Part shown: positions 10,624-21,632 of the stretch, piece by piece | Layout: each line of letters begins with the position of its first letter | Numbering within the stretch: position 1 is the stretch's first letter | Assembly (NCBI GenBank): GCA_964017065.1 | Contig: OZ024783.1 | Location: forward strand, 12,036,313 to 12,100,312 | DNA: 64,000 nt | DNA from: Haliclona indistincta | Lineage: Eukaryota > Porifera > Demospongiae > Haplosclerida > Chalinidae | Reading direction: 5' to 3' | Notes under the pieces: model-generated | The model's database searches: none | What the model was told of the DNA's origin: nothing | The model's input: only the letters and a program-made list of their open reading frames with translations | Position numbers and translations under genes: made by a program

Positions 10624-12003
10624 TTGCCTAGTCATTCTTCTGCTGATAAGGATAGCATGTACTATTTACAGTGAGCACAGATACTGTTTTCTCGTTTGCT
10701 AATTTGAAGCTGAATGTACTAGCATGTATTCTTATCTTTTGATTTTTTCCGATGTGAGGATGTCACAAGACTCAATCTCACTGGACTAGATCATGTGATA
10801 ACTGTAACTGCAGTGGAAGGAAAAATGTACTTCAGAAACTACCAGTGAGTCTCATCTCTGAATTTGTTGCCCAACTATTAATTTTTACTCTCGTCTATGA
10901 TTCTATTCTAGTGTACAGTTAAAGAAGTCTGGTTCAAGTACTCCTCTAGTAGAGCTACAGGAGATGGGCTCCTCCATGGATCTTGTGCTGAGGCGTGTTA
11001 GTCTGGCTGCTCCAGACCTGTATCGTCTCTCCTGCAAAGGCACCCAAGCAGTTGAAGGTGAGAGAGCACTATCACATAACCACATAACTATTGAGTAAGT
11101 ACTATTAAGAGATTACCGTACAATTTTGGCAGCTAAAGACTTAAAGCAAAACTAAGATATCACAAGAAATGTTTGAAGTCAGTCAGGTTCACATAACTAT
11201 AGAGCTTGATCGTAGCAAGTTGTTCAGAGCTGACTAAAAAAATTAAAATCATACAATACTTGGAAATGAATCCTTATGATATTGTAATTTTAAACTTCAC
11301 TTTGCAGGCAGAACAATTCAATCTGATAAAATTATGTGTTCAATATTATTACGCTTGCTCAAATTTGTCTTGCTAAATTTACGTGAAATTATTTGCTGAG
11401 AAAATACCAGCCCTATAGTATCAGTATCGGTTGCGATGATGTTTATAGTAAGCAAAATGTACAGTAATGACAATAGACCTTTTTCAAACCACCGTGTTGA
11501 TCAACAGGACCAACAAGGTTTGTGTGTTGTGTTTCTCAGTGATAAAGCTGCATAATTCATAGACATAGATCCCACTGGCACTGTTGTTCGTCCCGCTGAA
11601 GAGCACCAAAATGTTTGCATGTCGAACTACTGACCTTCCCACTAAAATGGCAGCCATATATTATATCCCACTTTGTGGAAATGGTCTATACTGACTTCCA
11701 GCTGGGCTGCTAATAACCAGGTTTTAGTGGTACCATGTTACTTCACGTTAATTTAATTTTTTTATTTGATATTTTTTCTCTTATCACAGCCAACTAAGAA
11801 GAAGAATTTGTCGTATGATGCTTTTGGTAGCAAACTGGGAAGAGTACACATGCAACATCAGGACTTTACCAAACTACAGACTAGGAAACTAAAGGGATTG
11901 AAGAGAACAAGAGAAGAGAGTGGAAAGGAAGACACAAAGAAACTGAGAACTGAACAATAATGAATAATAGTGACAAGCAATACATAATTATTAATTTGAG
12001 TAT

Positions 12004-15000
12004 CTAATCTAACTCAGTGAATTGAATGTGAGTAGTGTCGAAGTCATTTGGATTTTCAAGAGAATACAATAAACGTTCACCAGCAGATGAGCTCCTTTTT
12101 TTACAAACATGTTGACTTTTCTTAGATATTGAGTGATAATATGAACATGTAACCTCCTTGATTGATGGACTGTATGCAGCAGCATCCATTATTTCAACCA
12201 TAGCTTTAATAGCATCTTGTGATAAGCCAGACTTTCGGTACGTAAATTCTAATTGTTGAAGTGTACGGTTAGACTGTATAATTGCTTTAAGAATAAGAAG
12301 ATTGGCTTCTTCATTCGTAAAAGTAACTTTTAGTCGAACTAGTGATGTGTTGTCACATAGTGCTGGTGCTAGTGGAATAAGATAAGTGTCCGATATTCTA
12401 AGGTGTTTAATATTTGAATTGTTTTTGAGAAGACTCACAGTGTGACTTCCTATGGTACCACTGGCAGAATGACTAAGAATAGTCAGCGATTCTAGTGAAG
12501 ATGGTTTGAAAACGACTGGAAGCAGTATGACTGCATTTTTACAAGAATCACGAATATTCACAGCAGGTATGTTGTACTTGCATAAAATGGCAACATCACT
12601 TTTCGAACAACTAACATTAGCTAACTCAAGAAGCTGAAGCTTATTATGGCATAGTTTAAGTAATGGCTCCGTGTGTTCTATGTTAATACCATGCAAAGTG
12701 AGTTGCTGTAATTCTCCTTTACTGTCATGTGTACCAGATCCATGACCCTGTACCAAGAGATCAACCTCTGCTTGACTAGAGACATCAATGGTCCACCTTC
12801 CACCAATGTGACTGATGCAGTAACCAGTAAGGTAATAATCAAAGGGCATTTCTTGTCCAGCTAATATCAATTGACTATCAACAGTTTGATGATTAAACCA
12901 ATCTATCACCAAATTTTGTACAATGTTGTTGCATTCATATACACAACGAACCATTCGAATATCAGACAAATCACCTAAAGATCTCAGCACCTTTGGATAA
13001 AGGGAGTCATTGCCATGTATGCACAGGCCAGCCATGAACCTAGACACCATATCTCTATTACCTATCCAGGGAGGTTCAAGAAAAATACCGTTGAGAGATA
13101 TGAGAATAGCTGACATATATTCTTGAAGAGTAAGATGAAGAAAACAAAAGGAATATTTAGGACCAACTGACACATCAAGACTTTTAGTTTTTTTCATTAA
13201 ACCAAGATGATCAAATTCACTTTCACAATTGAAAATATACTCTTCATTGAATAAACCATCGTAAGCCATCCTGGCTATAGTAAAGAATTGATCAGCAACA
13301 GATTCTCCCGAGGGTAGCTTGAGCTGACGGAGCTTATTAATATCATCAACATGTTGAAGTGGTCGAGGCATGCGATAATCATCAGTTATCATTCTATTGT
13401 GAACTAGATGTCGACGAATGAGGCTGCGAGTGAGAGCATCAAACAGTTGTGTCATGGTTTTAGGGTAAGGACAGTCAGTGCCATAGTTGTCTTTGAATAT
13501 CATAGCTATAATGACAGCATTGAGAGGAAGATACATCATTCCCTTGATGATAGGATCACCATTGATATACTGTAAAAATGCTGTACATTGTTCCTTAGAC
13601 TCACTAAACACACTCTTGGAATACTCAGTAACCTGTTCTCCGGTAAAGCCTAATATTTCTAATCGCTTGTCAATGTTACGTTGACACAGATGTATAAAGT
13701 CAGCACTCACTGAAGGACGACTGGTGATGATTACTGTAGCCTCTGGAAGCACCAAAGCCTTAACTAGTTGTATATAAACTGAATTCTTCTGTCGCTGCTC
13801 ACAAGGAAGTTCATCAAAGCCGTCCAGAACAACCAATATGCCTTTTCCATTGCCAATACTATCTAAAACATCTTCTATGATAGTGTTTCTAGACAGTGGA
13901 AATAAATCACTTAGTTTCTGTGCTTCTTGAGCACGCTTTTCTCTCAGTTGAACCAGCACTACCAACTTAAATGCCTTCACACTCTCTAACTCCTCCCACT
14001 TGTGACATAGTTCCCATGCTAACGTACTCTTCCCAGCACCTGGTGCTCCCTCTATTAGTACGCATCGTACTGGCTTGCTATCGTGTCCTGGTTTTAGTAT
14101 GTCTTGTAATGCTATCGGAGTCTTCTTTAGCATAACCTCTTCTGATAGACCATGAAGGGTCTTTCTAGTAAACTCATCTGCTTCTTGGCGTGTCACTTCA
14201 TCACTGCTGATGACAGCTAAGTCAATGTAGTACTTGCTGCAGCTAGTAGGTAGTTTTTCTTCATCAGGCAGTGACTGTCGGTATAGAAACTTGAGATCCT
14301 GGGCATAGGTCAAAATTGGGTCAGTAGGTCGTGCTGCAGTGACAGATAAAACCATTCATGAATACCGTTATCTACAATTCTTACTTTTTCTTTTAGGCGA
14401 TGAGAGCTTATCTTCTACAATCACTTCATTATCTAAACAACAAGTAATAAAAAATTAACAAAAATTAAGTGTTGGTACATGTATCAAAAAAGTATAGAAA
14501 CAAGATTGTGAAAAGGTAAGTAAACAGAAATAAAAAAGATTGTGACAATACAGTAGCAGTGTAATGCTACCTCCCTATTAAATTAACTACAACTATCGAA
14601 GGCAGTTAATTTAGGGAGGTAGCATTACTCTGCTATTGTTACAACCCTTTTTATCTCAAATCTTGTTTACTTACCTTGCATTACTATTAGGATTAAAACT
14701 GTCCACACAGAAACTCTTTGGTCCCCAGCCATGTGCGCCACCATAACAAGCTCCACCCTGGCTTTTGAAACTATTCCCCTACCACATGCTGTGAGTTACG
14801 GACTCACAACTGACAATCGACATTTCTAGCTTGCCTCCACTCGTCTATCTGCGCTACTGATGTGTCAACTAGTCGTCACTCTTGTTTATAATGGTCTGTT
14901 TTTCATGCAGATGAGAACAATAACCTGTACTGACTCAAGTTGGCTTCTAAGTTGTGCGGTTTGGACACTAAGCCGTTTAGAGTCTAAGCTGTAGTCAATC

Positions 15001-16293
15001 TCATTGGTTAATAAAACATAGCGCATAGCTAAGGATTTAGCTGAAGTCAGTTTTGTTATAAACTGGCTTCAGTTTATAACAAAACTGAAGTCAGTTCGTT
15101 CAGTATAAGCGACATGACTTTTTGTTCAGCATAAACTTACCTAGTGCTCTCTTGATACTCATAGCCACTGACTGTAGTGTAGGATAGTGTCCCATCACCT
15201 CACACAACTGTTCCATCACCATTTCTGGGTTAGGATCAGTGTTAAACCTTGCCAATAGCTCCGCCATTATGATGGTAGCTCGATCAGTATCGTCAGCATT
15301 AGATATTGTGTTGACTTTAGTCAATACTGATTCACTAATGAGATTAGCAGAGAAGAGATCAGCTGCTAACAAGTTGGGCTCGGTTATTCCTCTCAATAGT
15401 TTGGCATAGTGCTTGCGAAACACATCAGCAACAACTGTAACATGATACAATAATGACAACCATTACATATTTAAACTTATGTACCTGGTCCTGGGTTGAG
15501 CTCAACATCCCCAGCCAATATGAGTAGTGAAAAATGTACAACTGCCAAAATTTCAACTAGTCCTTCATAGAGTGAAATTATTTGATTGTGAACACAATTA
15601 TTGCAGGAACTTACCTCTGGAGTGAGGGAATGACTGATCAGCTGTAGTGCATGATAATGAGTGATAGGGAATGTTGGCAGCAGGAGAAATTGTAGGATAA
15701 TAGGTAGACAACAGAGGAAACAAGGAGAAATGAGTAGTTGGTACAATTGAAGAGTAGGTTAGCAGCTGACAAGATGACTCAATGGGCTCTACAATAATAA
15801 AGATGATCTCACTCTGAGTTTCAATGGATCATATTTGTTTACTTACTAAGTTTTTCTCTACTAATTGGCTTTAGAGTAGGGCAATGTCCTATCACTTTAA
15901 CAGATTGATCAGTTATCAGTTCATGAAATGTCTGGTCAATGTTATCAGTAAACACTAACTGATTTTCATCATGAGAATGCAACAAGTTGATCTCAGCAGC
16001 TGAAAATGGAGGCACGTCTGATTTTTTCATGAGCCCAGCAACAGTCCTAATATCTATTGCGTCACATATCAGGTGATTGTGAAGTTGTTTGTAACACACT
16101 TGAACTCACTGTTTCTCTGCTGAAGCTGGTTGTCTCCCTCCAAGATGAGCAGGAGTGCTATCGCTGCTATCGCCGCCACTTCAAGGCTTTTTGGCGCATG
16201 TGATGTTGGTTTACTTCGCTTACTAGAAAATTGACGAGTTGAAACGTTGAATGTCCCTATCCTGGCTCTCCACACACTGACGTCCACTCCCAT
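12004..16293 (-). CDS. NLR-2: TM - 2A - CARD-like - NACHT - LRR receptor, intact
   Basis: Seven minus-strand exons, all open, all internal junctions phase 1, together 1105 codons. E1 16293-16110 (MGVDVSVWRARIG, then a hydrophobic helix ALLLILEGD). E2 16053-15847. E3 15788-15615, Ser/Thr/Pro linker. E4 15562-15485, 2A motif. E5 15434-15141, CARD-like (VFRKHYAKLLRG...). E6 14432-14385, 16-residue remnant of the Death exon. E7 14333-12004, NACHT and LRR. NACHT shows Walker A EGAPGAGKST, Walker B ILVVLDGFDELP and the TSRPS sensor; the C-terminal third carries degenerate LRRs (LHGINIEHTEPLLKLCHNKL). E6 uses a TTTAG acceptor inside the old Death exon and keeps frame. 2A activity would give about 213- and 891-residue products. 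It likely acts as a cytosolic immune sensor; ligand unknown. It converges on RPF2 copy 2. Confidence 0.85.
14433..15140. repeat. NLR-2 intron 5: two foldback repeats where the Death exon is missing
   Basis: No coding exon is seen. One foldback lies at about 14555-14645: arms around TAATGCTACCTCCCTA pair with TAGGGAGGTAGCATTA, with outer partly matching flanks reaching 14510-14690 that include AAACAAGATT / AATCTTGTTT. A second lies at about 15050-15090: arms AGTTTTGTTATAAACTG and CAGTTTATAACAAAACT with a 4-base loop. Compared with NLR-1, most of the Death exon has been replaced by this DNA. Confidence 0.65.
15485..15562 (-). other. 2A ribosome-skipping exon of NLR-2
   Basis: This 78-base, phase 1-1 exon ends one base after DVELNPGP (bases 15509-15486), preceded by FSLLILAG. 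It is a full 2A consensus. The next exon begins with the CARD-like domain, so the skip point falls exactly at a domain border. A hydrophobic stretch before a 2A can also act as a signal sequence in some NLRs; that possibility applies here because the stretch is internal only if the E1-E3 start is used. Confidence 0.85.
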
Positions 16294-17010
16294 GATGATT
16301 GATGGAAGCGAGAAGCTAGCTAGGGTGCTGTTGGGCGCGGCTCGATTGCTACGTTTAAAGTCACGTGAGATACTGCAATCATAGATGCAATGAATTCGAC
16401 AGCTAGGTCAATAACATTAAAAAATTCAATCCAAAGATTCTTTCCTTTACATCTGCATATCAAATATTTTATCAGTTTTTCTTATTACAGCATCCACAGA
16501 TTATCTTGCAACCCTTTATCCTCCAATGATCCAATAATTCTCTTCCATGCTCTAGCTCATTCTTTACATTTTGTTATCTACTACAGTATTCTTTGGAACT
16601 TTTGATGTAGTCTTTCTTCTTAATACTACTCACTATTTGCTGCGCTGTTGTCTATAGAGCTACATACAAATTAACCCTATAACCTTTAAATTTCAGTGTT
16701 GAGGTTACCTGCCACTGCATAATAAACATTAACAGCAGCATTGCTTCTAATAATATAAATTAATAGTTATTATTATAAAACAGAACAGTGTTATACGTAA
16801 TAATTAAAGTTGTGTGTAAGCTGTGGTTCACAGCCAGTCTAGATCAGATGATAGTGCAACGAGTTTTGATTTCTCTAGGTAGATCTATAGAGTGAAATTA
16901 ACAATAATTATAGCTATTATGCATGGTGACCATAGTAAATATGATACACATCTACTGCTGGTTACCATGCAGTACTAGATACAGCATTACAAGAGAATAC
17001 CAGTATTTAC
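16294..17010. other. Intergenic, 5' of NLR-2
   Basis: AT-rich DNA with no convincing exon. The first 100 bases must contain the NLR-2 promoter and carry GTCACGTGAG near 16360, an E-box like the one at the other NLR start. Nothing else is recognised. Confidence 0.4.
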
Positions 17011-17164
17011 CTTTTGATCGTTTCCTTTTGTTTTCACCGTTCTGATTTCCTTCATAATCCTGTTGATCACGGTTTACATGGTCTTGTTCATTTTCTTCAT
17101 TACCCTTTGGTATCTTGGCAACTCGTTGTTTAGCTGCCTTGCGTCTAGCTCCCCTGGTAGGCAT
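17011..17164 (-). CDS. Hypothetical first exon, small basic protein
   Basis: ATG at 17164 (MPTRGARRKAAKQRVAKIPK...) opens a Lys/Arg- and Asn/Gln-rich stretch of 51 residues, ending in KRKRSK at a plausible donor GTAAAT (phase 1). Unspliced reading would stop at 16952. No downstream exon was found before NLR-2, so it is either a first exon with distant partners, a small gene or chance. The composition suggests a nuclear or RNA-binding tail. Family not recognised. Confidence 0.3.
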
Positions 17165-17891
17165 CTTTGGTCAAACTTTGTCGGTGTATACTGTATAGTA
17201 AGAGAAATGACGTTACTATAAGTCCTGAAAGCACATAAGGAAATATATAAAATAAACTGAATCAAACAAAACAAGTAACATAAACAACAAACATACATGT
17301 AAGTATTGTATATTATATTGATAGCCATGATGTGTCTACTCATTTCCTTTACACTCTGTTACAAAATACATTTCTCACAAACATCTGCTCACAAAAATAA
17401 TTATGGTACATGTACTACACCCAATGCACTTTTAAAAAAATAATAGCAATAATTATGGGTAATAATAATAGCAACGAAATTCACTGTAACTAATATTAAA
17501 ACTACCCAAACAAAACTAACCTAACTAAGCAAGACTCAGTCCAGAAGCCTACCCACCTACCCACATGGAGGCGTTGCAAAAATGACTAGAACAGTTTGAA
17601 CAGTTCCTCCCTGTTGCTCAAGCATCACTCAAAAACGGCATTCCATGTAGTAAAATAAAGATAAACAACATTTTTACTTGAAATGCATCGGTAGTTGGTT
17701 TGAAACTAACAACAGGATATAGTTAACTACAGTGGAAGCTAGCAGTGAATCCTGTGCATTATTTCAGATATGATATGAGCAAAAGTTATATAGAAGTTAC
17801 TTGGTATAAAAGTAAGTATTCCAAAATCCACAGAACAGCTTAAGCTTGGTGATAGATTGGATGCTTCAGTGAAATTAAGATCTCGGCTAAG

Positions 17892-18715
17892 ATGAAGTTT
17901 TCTCTTGGTATTCTGATTCTTGTTGTTGCTGTTGAGGTTGCCATCGGCAGTCCAGCATGTTAGTCCAGCCTGATGTGTGTATTGATAATTGTTGTAAAAA
18001 AATTATAGTTCCCAAGCAGCAAGCTCATTTAAAAGGAAAAGCTCCAGTAAACAGGCAAGCCGATATTAGCTGTGGGGGAGGGTCCTCCAGTTCTGATCGA
18101 ATGAGGAAGTCTTCTCACAGGTTGAGCAATGATCCAGCATCAGATAGACCCAGAATGAGGAACCCTCCTGGTCTGAATCAAGCTTCTGCTCCAAGTTCAA
18201 TGCCGGTATCAAAGATGGGTACTCCTTTTGATTTTAATTCTAAAGCCTCCAACAAAAAGAATGTCAAAATTCAGCAAAGTGACATTTGCACCAGCGGTGG
18301 TAAGTATTCTGTATTCTGACTTGAAATCTATTCTGCATTTTCTTTGCACAGATTTGAGGATAGCTGGTGGTGATGGTTACTATTATGGAAGGCTGGAGAT
18401 CTGTTATGGTGGAGAATGGGGCACAGTTTGCGATGACTGGTTTGGAAGTGAAGAGCTATCTGTAGCTTGCCGTCAACTTGGCTTCTCTACTCCCTACACA
18501 TACTATACTGGTGCTACATATGGTCAAGGGTGTGGTCCAGTGTTCATGGATGATCTCGACTGCTCTGGAGACGAGGAGAGGTTGGAACATTGCTTTCATC
18601 GCTCTGTTTGTGAAGGCAACTGCGACCACAGTCAAGATGTGGCTGTATACTGCTATTGTAAGTTGCTATTTTGTATTCCGCTATTTATTGTTGGTTCAAT
18701 ATATTTTCTTCAGAG
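17892..18715 (+). CDS. Secreted single-domain SRCR protein 1
   Basis: Three exons with matching phase 1 junctions. 17892-17958 codes for a signal peptide (MKFSLGILILVVAVEVAIG). 18009-18299 codes for a basic, Ser/Pro-rich spacer. 18352-18657 codes for one scavenger receptor cysteine-rich domain (RLEICYGGEWGTVCDDWFG, GCGPVFMDDLDCSGDE, HSQDVAVYC) with six Cys in the usual class A spacing. If the donor GTAAGT at 18658 is used, the stop codon forms across the junction with 18714-18715. If not, reading continues to 18761 with a short hydrophobic tail. SRCR proteins bind microbial or self ligands and are expanded in sponges. It is paralogous to the gene at 20700, with the same exon plan. Confidence 0.8.
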
Positions 18716-18780
18716 TACTCAACAAGTGGATCAGAACACTAGTGTCAAAGAACATACCTAGTAGTTACCTTCAGTTATAG

Positions 18781-20640
18781 TATCTTAGATTGTATACTTA
18801 GAAAAATGCAATGTTATGATACTTTTGACTCACTTGACAACACACAATAGGGGTGGGAAAGACGATTATAATAAAGCAATGCAGAAGCAAGTTACGAGAG
18901 CCTGGCTTCACTATATTCTTCAATGAGGCACAAGGAAGGGATTATAGAGTAATGAGAATCATGTGCGCAGATTTGGGGAGAAAAAGGTCAATGTACACTC
19001 GGTGTGATTAAATAGCGAGTACTCACAGATCACATTCAAATAGTTGCAAAAAATCATTACTAGCTAGAAAGACAACAAGATAGATATTTTTGATACGTTA
19101 AAGCATTCGTCTTATTAAAAACCTATTACTAATTGAAATGCCCGTTTGACAGAAATAAGTCCATGAAGGGTTTTGGGTCTAGTTCATAAATCAGAAGTAA
19201 GTTATAATAAAATTATGTGTTCAAGATATACACAAAACATCAATGCACTAGAGAGAAGACCATTTGCATTGAGATAATCTATGGCTTCAATTTTGGGCAG
19301 TTGATGCAGCACTTGATTGATCCATGATTATTGTGTATACAAATCTAATTACTTCCTACATTAGAATGTATACAACTAAATGCATTGTTAACTCAAGAAC
19401 ATTATGATGTACTCGAAAACATGTTAGAAAACAACGGAACACAAGGAGTCAAACTGCTTCCTTTTTAGATTCCGTACAGAGGACAGTTTATGCTGTTATG
19501 GCAGTCACAAACAAAGGAACAAATGACAGTCACAAACAAAGGAACACAACTTAGCTATGACAGATATACCGTAAATCGGGAAATTTTCGTTGTTAAAATA
19601 TTTTCGTGGGTAGGTCCAACCACGAAAATTAAACACACGAAATTTTTTAACAACGAAAATATTTTAACACGAAAATTTTGTTATACGAACATTTCCCGAT
19701 TTACGGTACTCTTGCTATAATCATGTAGTAAGTCCATGAAGGGGTTTGGGTCTAGTTTATGAATGAGAAGTAAGTTCTAATGATCATAATAATTATGTAT
19801 TCAAGATGTACACAAAACATCATTGGACTAGAGAGAAGACCATTTGCATCAAAATAATCTATGGCTTCAATTTTGGCCAATTAGTGATGAATGATTATTG
19901 TGTATACAAATCTAATTACTTCCTACATCAGGATGCATACAACTAAAATGCACTATTAACTCAAGAGCATTATGATGTACTCAAAAAGTATAATATCATG
20001 TTAGAAAACAACGGAACACAAAACTGCTTCCTTTTTAGATTCCGTACAGAGGACGTTTATGACAGCCACAAACAAAGTAAGACAACTTAGTTATGACAGC
20101 CACAGACAAAGGAACACAACTTAGTTATGACAGCCACAAACAAAGGAACACAACTTAGTTATGACAGCCACAAACAAAGGAACACAACTTAGTTATGATA
20201 GATATATTCTTGCTATAATCATGTAGTAAGTCCATGAAGGGTTATGGGTCTAGTTCATGAATCAGAAGTAAGTTCTAAAGATCATAATAATTATGTATTC
20301 AAGATGTCAATGCACTAGAGAGAAGACCATTTGCATCGAAATAATCAATGGCTTCAATTTAGGGCAATTGATCCAGTGATTGATCCATGATTATTGTGTA
20401 TACAAATCTAACTACATCAGGATGCATACAACTAAATGCACTATTAACTCAAGTACATTATGATGTACTCAAAGAGTATAATATCATGTTAGAAAACAAC
20501 GGAACACAAGGATTTGCAGTCAAACTAGCTGCTTCCTTTTTAGATTCCGTACTGAGGAAATACTTTTTGTTTAGTTATGACAGTCACAAACAAAGGAATA
20601 CAACTCTTTTATTTAAACTATAATCATGTTGTGCTCTCTA
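18781..20640. repeat. Three degenerate copies of a ~500-bp tandem repeat
   Basis: Units begin near 19156, 19728 and 20226 with AGTCCATGAAGGG...GGGTCTAGTTCAT and share the following 400-plus bases. Within the second unit a shorter block, GTTATGACAGCCACAAACAA plus AGGAACACAACTTA, is repeated about four times (20075-20195). Open frames across the units are inconsistent, so this is repeat DNA between two SRCR genes. 18781-19155 holds nothing recognised. Confidence 0.7.
19569..19706. mobile_element. TA-flanked palindromic miniature element
   Basis: 138 bp with terminal inverted repeats CCGTAAATCGGGAAAT / ATTTCCCGATTTACGG and an almost palindromic interior of AACGAAAATATT-type runs. It is flanked by TA on both sides (19567-19568, 19707-19708). 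The neighbouring repeat units near 20205 show the empty site with a single TA, proving insertion and TA duplication, as in Tc1/mariner-type elements. Confidence 0.8.
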
Positions 20641-20699
20641 GAAGTTTCTTGAGGTTGGAGTTTGTGAATTGAGTGAAACACGCTGCGACTTACTTGAAG

Positions 20700-21379
20700 A
20701 TGAAGCTTCTGGTCTGTGTAACTCTCTTGTGTGCTGTTTTGAATGCAGTGTCCTGCTCACGTGGTAAGTGTACAATTATTTATTTTAAAAATAATAGTTT
20801 GAATCAAACAAAGTTGCAGCAAATTCCAGGCAGGAGCTCGAAAGCCAGCTGGAAAGTATGCAAGTCACATCAAGGCAAATGGGCATAGGAAAGCAACCAA
20901 ATGCTAAGATTCGAGAGACAAAGCCCATGAATCATCACCCCTCAGCAGCAATCAAAGATGCTAATATTCAACAGGCATCAGTTGAGTGTTCTGAGAGTGG
21001 AGGTAAGTACACCATAATTCTGTTATAGGCAATAGTTATACATCTTGCAGCTCTGAGGGTTGTTAATGGTGACGGTGCTAGCTACGGTAGGCTTGAGGTA
21101 TGCTTTGCTGGAGAATGGGGCACTGTTTGCGACACCAACTTCGACTGGGAAGAAGCTAACGTAGCATGTAACCAGATGGGATACATGGGTGCCTCAACAT
21201 ACTACACTGATGCTGCTTATGGACAAGGATGTGGACCAGTCTTCCTAGCTTATCTGGACTGCAGTGGAGATGAGTCCAGGCTAGAGCACTGCTATCACTA
21301 CGGAGTCTGTGCAGAGAGCTCGACCTCTTGTACTCACTCTGATGACATCTCTGTGGTCTGCAATACAGGAGGTGAGTGA
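20700..21379 (+). CDS. Secreted single-domain SRCR protein 2
   Basis: Three exons: 20700-20763 (signal peptide MKLLVCVTLLCAVLNAVSC), 20820-21002 (hydrophilic spacer) and 21051-21379 (SRCR domain ending CNTGGE and TGA). The acceptor at 20819 (TTGCAG) was chosen because the nearer AG at 20797 gives an immediate stop. The domain shows GRLEVCFAGEWGTVCD, GCGPVFLAYLDCSGDE and HSDDISVVC, with an extra Cys pair in CAESSTSC compared with SRCR 1. It is on the same strand as SRCR 1 with the same layout, so it is a local duplicate. Probable secreted recognition protein; ligand unknown. Confidence 0.82.
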
Positions 21380-21632
21380 TACAATACACTTTCCAATGTT
21401 TGTAACACTTTCCTCTCAGATTAAAGTCAAAGACGTACCAATGAAACAGTTGTAGTGCAATGAAGCAGTAGTACAATAGCAGTAATTTGTGACTGTTTAG
21501 TATGAACAGAATTATTTGAAATAATCGTTATCAAGTACGCGAAATGTAATTTCGAGGGAAATATTATTTATTTATAGCAGCAACAGTATAGTATAATAAT
21601 GTACTTTGTCTTGTTTCAAGTCTATATGACAG

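Larger units (their letters stand above)
8002..11960 (+). pseudogene. RPF2: RPF2-like ribosome biogenesis gene, copy 2 (degraded)
   Basis: This is a duplicate of the 232-3528 gene. The start codon is intact (8002, MPEIHENPKSSMFIRGG), but several lesions follow. A 652-bp transposon sits just after exon 1, and the YLLKIPEAIM exon near 8938 runs into an in-frame TAG. Six bases are missing near 9590. The 3' splice site of the FEDVTRLNLTGL exon near 10747 has changed from TTTAG to TTTTG, and an extra A in the 10914-11058 exon (CTGCAAAGGC versus CTGCAAGGC) shifts frame. The last exon, 11791-11960, is still open (KLGRVHMQHQDFTKLQTRK). It converges on NLR-2 with 43 bp between stop codons. With both copies broken, an intact RPF2 must exist elsewhere if this organism uses the pathway. 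Confidence 0.8.

Noticed and set aside
12004..14355. NLR-2 as a single-exon 783-residue gene starting at 14355
   Set aside because: That ATG lies in an intron. The TGCAG acceptor at 14334 and upstream exons in perfect phase, and the same plan in NLR-1, support the longer model.
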